Positions 9,771 through 21,690 of a stretch of 64,000 bases of DNA are shown in pieces (position 1 is the stretch's first letter; each line of letters starts with the position of its first letter). This DNA comes from Uranotaenia lowii (Eukaryota; Arthropoda; Insecta; Diptera; Culicidae). The notes beneath the pieces are model-generated. The model was not told the origin of the DNA and did not search any database. It saw only the letters and a list, made by a program, of their open reading frames with translations. Location: contig NC_073692.1 in the NCBI RefSeq assembly GCF_029784155.1, positions 323,885,906 to 323,949,905 on the forward strand, read 5' to 3'. A program made the translations under genes and the position numbers.

Positions 9771-10949
9771 TCCCATCTATTGGAATATGGAAGAAAATTA
9801 GTATGTTCCTTAGTTCGCGCATTTAGCCCGCCTCTCCCCTACTTGTTTTCAAAAGTTATCTTAAAACAAGAGCTTGAAGAAAACTATTAATATTTGCAAT
9901 CAGTCCCGCAAAATTATTCAATGATAACACCAGCACCTCCGCAAATGTAGCATTTGTTGCCTTGTAAAATTACAAAAACCATTAAATGAAGCATCATTAT
10001 GGAATAAAACAAGCCCAAAAAATCACATTTCTTCAAGTGTGATTATAAACTTGAAACTCAATTCGCCTGATTTGTGAATGCTGAATTAAAATATGCATTT
10101 AAGTTCATTACCTCAGCTCTCTTGTCTGAGATTCAAGGGGAAAATTTTAAAACAGGTTAAAACTCATTCAATAAACTTGTTCACTTGATTTTTTAGAAAA
10201 AATCAAACGATACAAAGGTTTTCAATATAAACGGTCCATTTTCGTGATGCCTGCAAGTGATTTTGACCTCTAAGAAAAAATTGCTTTAGTTTTCATTTTT
10301 ATTTTTCAGTTCTGGAATTTCGTTGGTTTTATTTATTTACGACACGTTATCACCTTGTGACATTCGTGTCTACAGGATTCTCGTAGGTATATGATAAAAT
10401 AATACAGAAATTTCAAACCGAAATGAAATCTCCCAAAAAGGTGTTAAATAAATTAGAAATTTTAATATCAAAAACTTTAAAAGTGTAAGGAATAGTTATA
10501 TGTTTCAGGAAAAGTTATATTTTTAATTAAAATCTGAAAAAATTGAAGGACTAGAGACTAGAAAATCTAGACTAAATCTGGATCTTTCATAAAATACAAG
10601 ATAACAAAAAGACCTCAATTATATTTTTTGTTCTCATCTAGGTTTATTAGCACAACAGCAAGCAATGACTTATTACAGTGGGTAAACATTAAAATTTTCA
10701 CTTGCGATTATACCAAAATCTAACCAATTATTTGAATTTTTGACGCCCAAATCTTTCAAAATTTGTTGTTAAAACATATGTACCAAAAATACTGCTATCT
10801 TGTGTATGTAGCTATACTTTTCTTTCATTCAAATTTTAATAATCAAGATATTTGTGAAATGTGAAGCTAGATTATAATGTTTAGTATTATCTACCATTTT
10901 GTGAATAATCTGGAAACTTGTATATTATGACGATATGATTGTTATAAAT
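9771..10949. other. AT-rich spacer without a gene
   Basis: No gene, RNA or clear repeat was recognised apart from the short recurring motif at 9818-9832. Confidence 0.5.
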
Positions 10950-10950
10950 G

Positions 10951-11180
10951 CCGCAGCCCGTGGCGTAGAGGATAGCCTTCAAGTCTTCTAAGCCAGTGGG
11001 TATCAGATCGAATCCCGGTCACGGCATACATAGTACACTTTCTGTGGGTTGGTGGTTTAAGCATTTGTAAGATGCTAGCCATCATATCCTCGAAAGATGT
11101 ACGCTTAGAGTTAAGCAAAAGGAATCTCTTCGAGGAAACATCATGTTTCATTGAGATCCTGTATGTGTTTGTGTTCGTTT
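10951..11180 (+). mobile_element. tRNA-derived SINE, second family
   Basis: A tRNA-like head is visible with box A GTGGCGTAGAGGATAG at 10960-10975 and box B GATCGAATCCCGG at 11006-11018. A body of about 150 bp follows, including TGCTAGCCATCATATCCTCG and CATTGAGATCC. The head and body differ from the SINE at 9574. The 3' end is taken near the GTGTTTGTGTTCG that precedes a T run at about 11180. Confidence 0.65.
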
Positions 11181-14100
11181 TTTTTTTTAAATGCGAGTGA
11201 AGCTTAGTTCTTCTAAAATGGAACACTTTCTATTGATGATAGCTCATTTACTAGTAATCGGACATCCAAAATTTGGACAGCATTTTGCTGTCTGTGAAAA
11301 CTTCCATCCGATTTTTTTTTTATTTTAAACTAACATGTTTTTGAGATAAGGAAAAACATAATTTTGCACAGTTTCTTTCAAAGTCCATCATTATCAAATT
11401 TGATAGCTGACAAATCGTTGATAATTTAAAAAAATACTTTTTGTGAGTGGTCAAAAATATGCTAACACTGTCAAAAATGTCTTCAAAGCTCAAATCAAGC
11501 ATAAGAGTAAAAGATATGATCAGCAACTTCGGTTGAGGGTCATTAGGGAAGTCTAGCCTCATACCAGAATTTTTTATTTTTATTCAGAGAAAAACAATGT
11601 GTAGATCGTTGAAATGTAAAAAAAAATCTCTGATATACTGAAAGCAAGGTTGCGAAATCTCATGAGATTGAGATTTTTTTGAGTGAGATTTTCCCTTTTT
11701 GAATCTCAGTGTGATGCTAGGTAATCTCATCGTGAGTATCACATACGGTCTTGAATGTCAACGCTTTCTCAGACTGAGAATCACGAGCAGAAAAACTACT
11801 TTTTGGAAGACAGAGATGCCATGGAATAATATTTGTGCAAACTCTTGATCAATGAAACAAATTTTATAGTTCAGAAAAGCTGAACATACCACAACTTTTT
11901 AAAAACTGTCAGTTATACTTGATGAATGTTAAAGGCCAGTTATACTTTTTTTGAACATTTTTATAGAGAACATACTATTAAAAGCTCAGTACAATCAGGT
12001 TGATGATAAGAACTTGTTTTTTTTTTATTTATGTCTAAAGCAAAGTTGCGAAATCTCGTTCAGTTAATATTTTATCGAGTGAGGTTCTTCCTTTTTGAAT
12101 CTCAGTGTGAAACGTTAACGTTGATTGTGAATGAAAGTTTTGATTTTAAAATATCTTTCTGAAGAATGTATTATCATGACTTGTAAGAAATAGAAATTAT
12201 AAAAAAAAATGACTTGTAAGAATCTGATTATAATATTTATGTCTTAGTTTAATGAAAGTTTTCCAGAATGAGCATAAACTTTTTATGACCAAATATGTTG
12301 ATGAGTCTCGCTCGTATTCAGAGGATTTAAGACATGCAAGTTATGAAATTGTATTTCCTACAGTAATGTACTTTTAAAATCTCTTAAAAACGTTGATGCA
12401 AAGCTTTGCAATCATGGAAAAGAACCGCAAACATTGAAATGCCCAAGCTCAAAATTCTTCAAAAAACCTCCAATGGCTTAATGTGCTTGCCAGAAAAAAA
12501 CATCTCAAATCTTCAGGACATTACAAGAAACTATAAAAAAAATATAGCAAAATCTAAATAGCTAAATATTTGATTATTATAAATATTAACACAAAAAGTA
12601 CCGCAAAGACAACTAAGCTGGGAAACACTTAAATTCAGAATTAAAATTATAAGGACCCACCGGGCCTAATTTTACAAATTTAGCATCTTTGAATTACCGA
12701 AAGTTTTTTTTGTCAATTTTGCAGAAAAAAAGTTTTATGATTTAATTTATAGCATTCGAGCTATGCTTTGCTTTTACTTGTAGCGGCAACCTTGAAAACG
12801 AAGTTGAAATTTATAGGTAGCTATGTAGAGTATTAATATAAATGAAGAAAATAGTTTCTTAATCTTCCAAACAAATTAAATTTTAAAATATAAAAATTAA
12901 AAAAAGATTGTTACCAACGAAAAACCATTCCAATTAAAACGCATGGCATCCCAGCTTATGCAACCGGCTGTAATCGACCACATATGAAAAGCATTTATGA
13001 ACCAAATAAAAAGTAATAAAGAAATATCAAAATTTTCCCTTTCAAGTGAAAGCGGTGGTTTGTAGCTTCTATCCTAACGGTTAATCTTTTTTATTTCAAT
13101 TTAAAAAAGACATTTTAATGATTTTTTATGCATTTTAACGATTTTCTTTTTCAAGAGAAGGAAAGCCGGTTTTATTTGCACCGGCTCACAGATCTTTTTA
13201 AAATATTATCTCGACTCGCGTGATGTTGAAAATTCCCTGTGGGAAATTTCTGAAGTAGAAAACATGATCGTTGCACCAAAAAGTAGGATATGATTCATAC
13301 CAGCCTATCTAATGTCCGATAAATTCACTTATTCTATTAAGAGCGTTTCCAGAAGATTTATAGAATTCTAAATAGAAAAAAGAATATGACAAAAATAATA
13401 ATGTGCCATTGAATATTAAGATTGATCAAATATTATTGTACTACCATTTGGAGTAATTGTAAAATCGCTTCTTTTGTTAAGCGGCCTTACTTCTAATTTT
13501 TTGATTATTATCTTATGAGCTTTTAGACACATGCATCAGAAATGAGTTGTTCTTTAATTATCATAGCTGGATTTTTTTTAACGATTTTTGAGTACGTTTA
13601 AAAATGCCCTTTAAAAGAAATTCGTGAAACCCTTGGAAAAAACACTGTTCAATTTTATTAAAATGGCTAGTTTAGACTGTTAATTGATCATTCACAGCCT
13701 AGTACATCATTTTGAAGTGGTTTTTGTTAAATCGGGAATGTTAAGATTGGTTTCGAAAATTGGTTTTCTCTACGGTTGTTCCGGATCTTTTACAGTCTCT
13801 AAGTGACTATTACTGTCAAAAATTCGGCAGAAAATTGCACTACCAATGAGTAGTTTGGAACAGAGAAGGGATGTCAAGGACCAAGGACGTTTAAAAAAAA
13901 TCGTTTGAAAAGAGATTTAAATAAACGTTGAAACAAAGGACAACTTATCACTGACATTACGGCTTCTATTTTTTCATTTAGTTGATATAAAAAAGTAGGT
14001 TTTAATTCTTAATGTATAGATGCATATTTGTTAGAATACATGATCTTTTTTAATATTTCCAAATTTTGATATCCTTCACTCGTACACAACATGCTCTGAA

Positions 14101-14722
14101 GAAGGGACCGCATGAAATTGGATGACTGTGATCATATTACAGTTCAACATATGTTTTTTTTTGTATGTCAACAGCCGAGAACATACAAAAAAAAACCTTA
14201 AAAAACCTGAGTTTTGACCTTTTTTTTTGTAAAAATTTCAGCCCTTAAGAGTTAAAACAAATATCGATTTTTCTATTAATGTATTCTATGCTTAGCTAAC
14301 TAAGCATATTTTACTGATTTCAAATAGCCAGAAAATCGATTAGAAATGTTTCTTTTAATCCCATATTATATTGTTGCTTTTAATTTTGAAAACCAACAAA
14401 ACGTCAACGACTGAATTTTATATTTTTTTATTTAAGTCGTCTTGACTATGAAATTATGTTATAAATTGTTTAGCACCAAGGCGCCGTATTTGCAAATAAT
14501 ATTATAAAATTAAAGTGATGTTCTCAACATTTATAAGGTAGTGTGTTGTGTACATAGACACTTTTTAAAACATAGGTACCTCGAGCTTTAACACTTTCGT
14601 TATTAAAAAGTTTCAATAAACTCCAATCATTAAAGCGCTCTTATTTTTTTTTATATCAAAGCGTTTGGAGTCGTTCAACTTGGCGTGTCGCTAGTGTGGA
14701 AAGCTAATCACATTATATGATA
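11181..14722. other. Long AT-rich spacer with scattered MITE motifs
   Basis: No gene was found. A motif with GTTGCGAAATCTC...TTTTTGAATCTCAGTGTGA occurs at about 11648-11715 and again at 12044-12110. A diverged inverted relative (GAAATCTTGCAACTCTGAC) lies at about 15848-15868. I read these as remnants of one MITE family. The remainder is AT-rich with stops in all frames. Confidence 0.45.
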
Positions 14723-15618
14723 CATTCAAATGGTTGTACTCCATTTACCCGAAAACCATTGCCCAGAATGAAAAATCCCCAGAATTTCAATCGCTAGAAA
14801 GAACCATTCCCCAGAATTTTTTTCCCCAGACGAACCATTCCCCAGAAAAATTTTAGCCAGAATGTACCATTTCCCAGAATTTTTTTCACCAGAATGAACC
14901 ATTTACCATATTTTTTTTCGCCAGAAGAACCATTTCCCAGAAAATTGAAAACATTTATCCTTACTAGAAATTATAAAAAAAAGGAATTGTTTCAAAAAAT
15001 GGGGTTTCATAACCTTATTCTTTTGCGACAAAGCCGCAACCAACGAGGATGAAGGGGACACCCAAATCCGAGGTGGCCGCCGACCCGCCGTCGGAAGCGG
15101 CGGCACCATTACATTGGTCTAGGTCTGCCGGGGCTTCCTAGGTCTGCGTGAAAGCTAGAGGTGATCCCTTAGCCCCGTCCGCCACGCGACAGCGTGAAGG
15201 ACAATATTTTTTTAAAGTTCGAACGCGCAGCGTGAGGAGTCGGATACTAAAACAGTTTTCAAAGGACCAAGTTGGCATTAAATTAATTCAGGTACCCAAA
15301 CCACAAAACATAATATTGGTTCTGAAATAATTTTAGTTGGAAACTTTCAAACAATTGGTTTCATTTGAAAAATCATTTTGAAAAATTTAGTTTCGAATCA
15401 TTTGAAATTTACAAGAGCTCATTAGATTTAACAGCACAAAAAAAAAACAAGAGGAAATGTTCCATTCTGGGAAAAAAATTCTGGTAAATGGTGCATTCTG
15501 GGGAATTTTTTTCTGGGAAATGGTTCATTCTGGGGTTTGATTTCGGGTATTTGTCATTCTGGGGAAAAGTCATTCTGGGCAATAGTTTTCGGGTAAATGG
15601 GATACAATCCATTCAAAT
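14723..15618. mobile_element. Mutator-like MITE with long repetitive terminal inverted repeats
   Basis: The 878-bp element (14732-15609) is flanked by direct copies of CATTCAAAT (14723-14731 and 15610-15618). Its ends are inverted: left GGTTGTACTCCATTTACCCG, right complement GATTGTATCCCATTTACCCG, continuing AAAAC(C/T)ATTGCCCAGAATG. Each arm of about 200 bp is built from degenerate short units such as CCAGAATGAACCATT-TCCCAGAA. A 9-bp duplication and long TIRs fit the Mutator-like superfamily. The centre (about 15000-15240) is a GC-rich module unlike the arms. No transposase is encoded. Confidence 0.75.
15000..15240. other. GC-rich internal module of the Mutator-like MITE
   Basis: This block is GC-rich within an AT-rich element and contains GGCCGCCGACCCGCCG and GGAAGCGGCGGC, which can form a hairpin, plus a direct repeat of CTAGGTCTGC (15119 and 15139). 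Mutator-like elements are known to capture host sequence. I could not identify the origin. Confidence 0.45.
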
Positions 15619-16277
15619 ATTCCATAGATTCGTTACAAATTTAACTGTCGTCAAAAAATAGTAGGGGAAAAAGTGGGGAATATAGCTGAAGATTTCTCTA
15701 ATGGGATTCTGGATTTCTGATTTTTTTTTCTAGATGTGATGCTCAGTGAATTTCGTTTGACATCGAAAGCTTTGAGCATCACAACGAAATTCATTGTGCT
15801 GCCTAATTGATACTCATCACGGTGAGTATCAATTCCAAATGATTATCTGAAATCTTGCAACTCTGACTGAAAGTATTGCTTAGTTATGAGTCATTCTAAA
15901 TTAACCTCAAACAACAAATTTTGACTAGTTCCAAATCTCGTAAGCTGTATAGCCGGTACCGAGACTATGAAACAGATGAGTTCTGATGGACGACAAAACT
16001 TTAAAAACATGTTACAAAAAAAATTCCTGCGTTTCAATTCTATATCATGTCTGCTAGTAGCAAGGTCGCTTTTATAAAAGTTTGTATTTGCTGCTTGTTT
16101 TGTATAAAATATAAAGATTTGCCAAGATTCTGTTCCTGTGGAAAAAACAACAAATTTAAAAAAAACTTCAATTTTCGCTGTTTTTAAAAAACTTAAAAAG
16201 AGTAATCTTGTATGTACCCTTCGCAACCTACAATCTAAACTAAACGATTATTCTTTAAGTTCAATCTCATGAGTAAG
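15619..16277. other. Spacer containing structured inverted repeats
   Basis: No gene. It contains interlocking inverted repeats at 15736-15795 and a hairpin at 15805-15834, listed separately. The rest is AT-rich. Confidence 0.45.
15736..15834. repeat. Interlocked inverted repeats plus a 12-bp hairpin
   Basis: Segment A GTGATGCTCA (15736-15745) pairs with A' TGAGCATCAC (15773-15782). Segment B AGTGAATTTCGTT (15745-15757) pairs with B' AACGAAATTCATT (15783-15795) with one mismatch. The order is A-B-A'-B', a pseudoknot topology. A perfect hairpin AATTGATACTCA / TGAGTATCAATT with a 6-nt loop follows at 15805-15834. Probably part of a MITE end; function unknown. Confidence 0.7.
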
Positions 16278-16670
16278 GTTTCCAGATTTTTTTCAGAACG
16301 GATCCTGGCCGGACAAACCGGGTAATTTTTATATAAAAATCCGGGCAGAATCCGGGCATTCGATTTCAAATTAACGACCATAAATCCGGGCAAATTTTGT
16401 CAGAAATTCCTTAACAAAAATCAAGAAAAAAAAATGCAAAAAATAATTTTTTCAAAAAAACTCATCGATACATTTTGAACCGTATTTTGAGCTTTCAAAA
16501 AACCTTTCATGATTATTTTTTTAAACTTGCTCAAAAATTTCGTTTTGAAGGTATTTGTTGTTTTCTTTGTTTAGTTTGCGAAATAAAGTGAATAAATACG
16601 GGCAAAATCTGGGCATTTTTCAATGAAATCCGGGCAACCGGACCAAGCCGGACTGTTCTCAAATTTAAGG
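16278..16670. mobile_element. MITE of the AAGGTTTCCAG family, copy 1
   Basis: Starts TAAGGTTTCCAGATTTTTTTC and carries repeated TCCGGGCA motifs at both sides, with GGCCGGACAAACCGGG on the left and CCGGACCAAGCCGG on the right. It shares the end motif and the CCGGGCA repeats with 17252-17697 and 524-584. The right boundary is uncertain. Confidence 0.55.
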
Positions 16671-17251
16671 GTTTACTTCGTAATTGTCAGATTTTGCCAG
16701 TAGAAACTTCATTTAAAACTCTCATCCCGATCAACGCTCTAGCCCAACCTCGTTTTTAAAAGGGGATTACTAAAATCAGCATATAACCAAAACCAATAAT
16801 AATTATCACTTTCTTTTTGCTCAGAACGTTGAAGATTTGTTGATCTAACAATCCCTACTCATGAATAATATTGGAAAACAGATGTCAAAAGTTACAGCGA
16901 AGAGAAACTTATAATCTTGAACGACACCTATTTTTTGAAAAACTAAACAAGGCTAGAAAATATTAACATTTTTTCAAAGTGCTTATACCTAATATTGACT
17001 TATTTGGAGGCAATTAATCCAATCATACAATTAAATTTTTACTCTAAACTTGTATTTGAGCTAACTACGTAGAAATTCATAGAAGAAATTTTTGTACTTT
17101 TTAAGCAAAATTGAAGATCATTAGAAACCATACCATAAAATATTGATATTTCCATCCGACTCCGTGAAAATGTCGGTAGTTATCACTCAAAGACTTAACG
17201 TATATTTTCATTACACTTAGGATTGGCGAAAAAAATAATGGTTATTCTAAG
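16671..17251. other. AT-rich spacer
   Basis: No gene or repeat recognised. Confidence 0.5.
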
Positions 17252-17697
17252 GTTGCCAGGTTTCCCGGTTTAATTGGATTTTGCCCGAATATTTAAAACA
17301 AAAATTGTGAAATGTCCAGTCCGGCCCGGTTGTGCGGATTTCGTTGATAAACGCACAGAATTTGCTCGGGTTTAATCACTTTATACGCCAAATAAAAAAA
17401 AGTGTTGTGTGTGTTTTTTTTTTAAGTTTTACGTTAAAAACGAAACTTTTTAGCCGTTTTTATGCAAATATGATCATGGAAGTTTTTTGGGATGCCTATA
17501 AAATGATGTAAAATTTGCTGATTACTTTTGATGAATTTTTTCTTAATTTTTTTACTCGAAATATGCCCTGATATCGCCCAGATATTGCTCAGATTTTTGA
17601 TGACAATCAAATGCCTGGATTTTGCTAGGTATTTTGATGAAATAACCCGGATTTGTCCGGCCTGGATATATTTTGGAAAAATTCTGGAAACCTTAGA
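17252..17697. mobile_element. MITE of the AAGGTTTCCAG family, copy 2
   Basis: The ends are inverted: TAAGGTTGCCAGG on the left and CTGGAAACCTTA on the right. Subterminal motifs CCGGCCCGG (left) and GTCCGGCCTGG (right) are also inverted. The element is about 446 bp and non-coding. TA may be the target duplication. Confidence 0.65.
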
Positions 17698-18429
17698 TTA
17701 TATCCGGTTTTGCACCTAATAACTAAAAAGTTACAAACCGATTTCTACAAACCTAAGACAATTAAATTACTTGGAGTCTAAAGATTTTTTTTGTCAAACT
17801 AAACTGAAACCTTAGAGAGAATGTTAGTATAGTGAACTAACAGACACATTCAACACTCACTCTCTAGGATGATTTTTTTTTTCAACTATCAACCGAGTAG
17901 GTGTTGCGGTTTCTGATTCCTCCCTGTGTTATTAAAATTATATTTTACAAAATATTACATAAATTCAGCAAATTATTAAGTAATACATTCTATTAGATCT
18001 GAAGATTACAACAGTATAGTTTTCTTTTTTCTATCTTTATAGATGAATGAGAAATTGTATGATAAATGTTATGTATGTTAGTCGATGGCGATTTAAATTA
18101 ATAAGAATTTTTGGCTCAAAAACTGCTTCGTTTGCGGTTTTTTAAATTTATGTACAATTGAAAGTTCTTAAGAAATGACAGAATCAATAGTTGAAGACTC
18201 GAAGCAAATCTAGCCTTTTTAACCAATTTTTAACGATGAAGTTAAACCATTAAAAACATGTGCGACGTCAAGGTAACTTTTCTTAAAATAGTTACCTCAA
18301 TGTATATTTCAATATTCTTTGATTTTGTAGCTAAATGTAGTTCTACAAACTAAGACAATGCACTTATAGTAATTCAATCGTAACTTTCCATGTAAATACT
18401 CGCTGTTCTCTACAAGTTTGTCGCTACTA
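17698..18429. other. AT-rich spacer
   Basis: No gene. The segment ends where the heptamer-like repeat begins. Confidence 0.5.
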
Positions 18430-18890
18430 GTATTTAGAAGCTGCTACTCGCTTTCAGCGAAGAGATAGGCAAATAGTGAGTAGCGATTTACGTTGAGGTG
18501 AGGGCAAGTAGCGAGCAGCACGTTGCTGATAGCAATTAGCGAGTAGCGGATAGTGATGTATGTGGAAATCAGTAAACAGTAAATATCAAATAGCGAACTG
18601 CGAACTGCGAGACAAAATAGGGAGTAGTGAATAGCGAATACAAAGATGCAAATAGTGAGCAGCGAATAAAATTAGTAAATAGTGAGTAGCGAGAGGCGAC
18701 TAACAAGTAGCGGTTAGCGAAAAACTAAAAGCGAGTAACGAGAGGCGATAAGTGAGTAACAAGAAACAAGTTGCAAGTAGCGAGTAGTAATACCGGGAAG
18801 CGAATAGTGAGAAGCGAGTAGTAAATAGCTTGTAGCGGGTAACAAATAGCAAGTAACGCGTATCGTGTAGCTTGTCGTGAGAGGCGAATA
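18430..18890 (-). repeat. Degenerate heptamer satellite (ACTCGCT-type on the minus strand)
   Basis: The plus strand is a diverged tandem array of 7-bp units such as AGCGAGT, AGTGAGT, AGCGAAT and AACAAGT; the period of 7 is easy to follow at 18670-18880. Read on the minus strand the units are ACTCGCT-like. The overlapping open frames on the minus strand (18700-18980) are simply the repeat read in three frames and are not genes. Confidence 0.8.
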
Positions 18891-19740
18891 TTGAATATTT
18901 GTAGAAAATTTCCATAAGCAAGTTTTTGCTGATTTGACATTCTGGTAGATGTTGCAAATATGATACTTTCGGGAACACAATTTCAGCTCAAAATTATTCC
19001 AATTATTTCACCGAAACCGTCAAATAAACCCTTAATTCCCATAATCAACAACTATAATTGCAACCCCACCGAAAACCTATCTATCACACCGAGTTAATTT
19101 GAAAAGCCCCCCTACAATGGTCATTAGTCACAACAAAACCCGAACGCACAAACCAAAACTGATGAGCGAATTAATTATTTCCAAATCATTGATTCGAATA
19201 AATTTTTGCTTCACAACAACGTTGAGGAATTTTCAATAAGCCTCGCGAACGCCTCAATCCAGGATTGGATTTGCCTAACCCTCTCGGCATCCAGGCAGCT
19301 GCCACTTGCTGCTGATTTCCGGTACAGACAGAGAGGAAATCTACGGCCGCTGAGTTTGTTGTCGAATGAGCCGGAATTCGAATGCACAACGAGCGTCGGT
19401 TTTGTGTTTGTAATGGAAAACAAATTAACATAAATTTGCCGACCGATTGGGTTGAAAAAGCGTGGGAGTTTTGAAGGTGCAATCCAATGAAAAGTCAACC
19501 CTCGGTGATGTTTTGAATTTAATGATTCGGGCTGCCTGCGTTCACCGGAGGAGATCAAACAAAAGCGTAAATCGTTGAACAGCCCTGCATGCGGGCGATG
19601 TTCAACCAGTTGGCAGAATTTATTCTTTTTATCATACACATTCTGTTTTATTTTTAGACCATCAGAAATCAATAAATGTTTGATTCTTCCGTTGCAAAAA
19701 AAAATCATTGCGCTACAGAAAAACTGAGAATAACTTAATT
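18891..19740. other. GC-richer unique segment between two satellites
   Basis: The segment is more complex than the AT-rich spacer. It is open on the minus strand at 19211-19708 (165 codons) and on the plus strand at 19206-19433, but neither translation shows a recognisable domain. I treat it as unassigned host DNA, possibly conserved noncoding or part of a diverged gene. Confidence 0.35.
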
Positions 19741-21690
19741 TTTACTAAAGAAATATCATTGTTATAACATAACTCATGACTAAAAACAAATGACTCATAA
19801 CTTATCACCAATAGCTCATAATTCATTACTCATAACTCACAACTCATGACTTATATAACTCATAACTCATTACTAATAACTTACAACTCATAACTCATAA
19901 CTCTCAACTTATAACTCAAAACTCATAACTCATAACTCATAGCTCATAACTCGTAACTCCCAACTCACAACTCATAACATATAACCGATAACTCATAATT
20001 CATAACTCATAACTCATAACTCATAACTTGCAACTCATAGCTCATAACTCATAACTCATAACTCATAACTCAGAACTCATAACATATAACTCAAAACTCA
20101 TAACTCATAACTCATAAATCATAACTCATAACTCATAACTCTTAGTTCATAACTAATAACTCATAACTCATAACTCATAACTCATAACCCATAACTCATA
20201 ACTCATAACTCATAACTCATAACTCCCAACTCATAACATATAACCGATAACTCATAATTCATAACTCATTACTCATAACTCATAACTTATAACTCATAGC
20301 TCATAACTCATAACTCATAACTCATAACTCATAACTCAGAACTCATAACTCATAACATATAACTCTAAACACATAACTCATTACTCATAACGCATAACTC
20401 ATAACCCATAACTCATGACGCATAACTCATAACTCATAACTAATAACTCATAACTCATAACTCCCAACTCACAACTCACAACTCATAACATATAACTCAT
20501 AACTCATAACTCATAACTCATAACTCATAACTCATAACTCATAACTCATAACTCATAACGCATAACTCATAACTCATCACTCATAACTCATAACTCATAA
20601 CTCCCAACTCATAACTCATAGCTCATAACTCATAACTCATAACTCATAACTCATAACTCATAACTCATAACTCATAACTCATAACTCATAACTCATAACT
20701 CATAACTCATAACTCAACTCATAACTCATAACTCATAACTCATAACTCATAACTCATAACTCTCAACTCTCAACTCACAACTCAAAACTCACAACTCATA
20801 ACTCATGACTCATAACTCATAACTCATAACTCATAACTCATAGCTCATAACTCATAACTCTTAGTTCATAACTAATAACTCATAACTCATAACTCATAAC
20901 TCATAACCCATAACTCATAACTCATAACTCATAACTCATAACTCCCAACTCATAACATATAACCGATAACTCATAATTCATAACTCATTACTCATAACTC
21001 ATAACTTATAACTCATAACTCATAACTCATAACTCATAACTCATAACTCATAACTCAGAACTCATAACTCATAACATATAACTTCAAACACATAACTCAT
21101 TACTCATAACGCATAACTCATAACCCATAACTCATGACGCATAACTCATAACTCATAACTAATAACTTATAACTCATAACTCCCAACTCACAACTCACAA
21201 CTCATAACATATAACTCATAACTCATAACTCATAACTCATAACTCATAACTCATCACTCATAACGCATAACTCATAACTCATCACTCATAACTCATAACT
21301 CATAACTCATAACTCATAACTCATAGCTCATAACTCATAACTCATAACTCATAACTCGTAACTCCCAACTCACAACTCATAACTCATAACTCATAACTCA
21401 TAACTCATAACTCATAACTCATAACTCATAACTCATAACTCATAACTCATAACTCATAACTCATAACTCATAACTCATAACTCATAACTCATAACTCATA
21501 ACTCATAACTCATAACTCATAACTCATAACTCATAACTCATAACTCATAACTCATAACTCATAACTCATAACTCATAACTCATAACTCATAACTCATAAC
21601 TCATAACTCATAACTCATAACTCATAACTCATAACTCATAACTCATTACTCATAACCCATAGCTCCAAGCTCTAAACTCACAACAAATAT
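19741..21690 (+). repeat. Heptamer satellite (AACTCAT)n, about 1.95 kb
   Basis: An almost uninterrupted tandem array of the 7-bp unit AACTCAT, roughly 270 copies. Scattered variants include AACTCCC, AACATAT, AACCGAT and AACTTAT. The most homogeneous part is 21380-21640. It tapers at both ends into diverged units. No coding potential. Confidence 0.97.
20141..21300 (+). repeat. Higher-order duplication inside the heptamer array (offset 719 bp)
   Basis: The rare-variant string beginning CTTAGTTCATAACTAATAAC at 20141 recurs at 20860. The landmarks ACTCCCAACTCATAACATAT (20222 and 20941) and CTCCCAACTCACAACTCACA (20461 and 21180) keep the same 719-bp offset. This shows a segmental duplication of several hundred bp within the array. 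The offset is not a multiple of 7. Confidence 0.85.

Noticed and set aside
18700..18980. Overlapping minus-strand open frames rich in Leu/Ser/Tyr
   Set aside because: They are the degenerate 7-bp satellite read in three frames, not a gene.
19211..19708. 165-codon minus-strand frame
   Set aside because: No recognisable domain, start context or splice structure. Opposing frames are equally open, so it is kept only as unassigned island DNA.
19741..21690. Telomeric repeat
   Set aside because: The AACTCAT unit is not a known telomeric motif, the array is flanked by ordinary DNA on both sides and contains a higher-order duplication typical of interstitial satellites.
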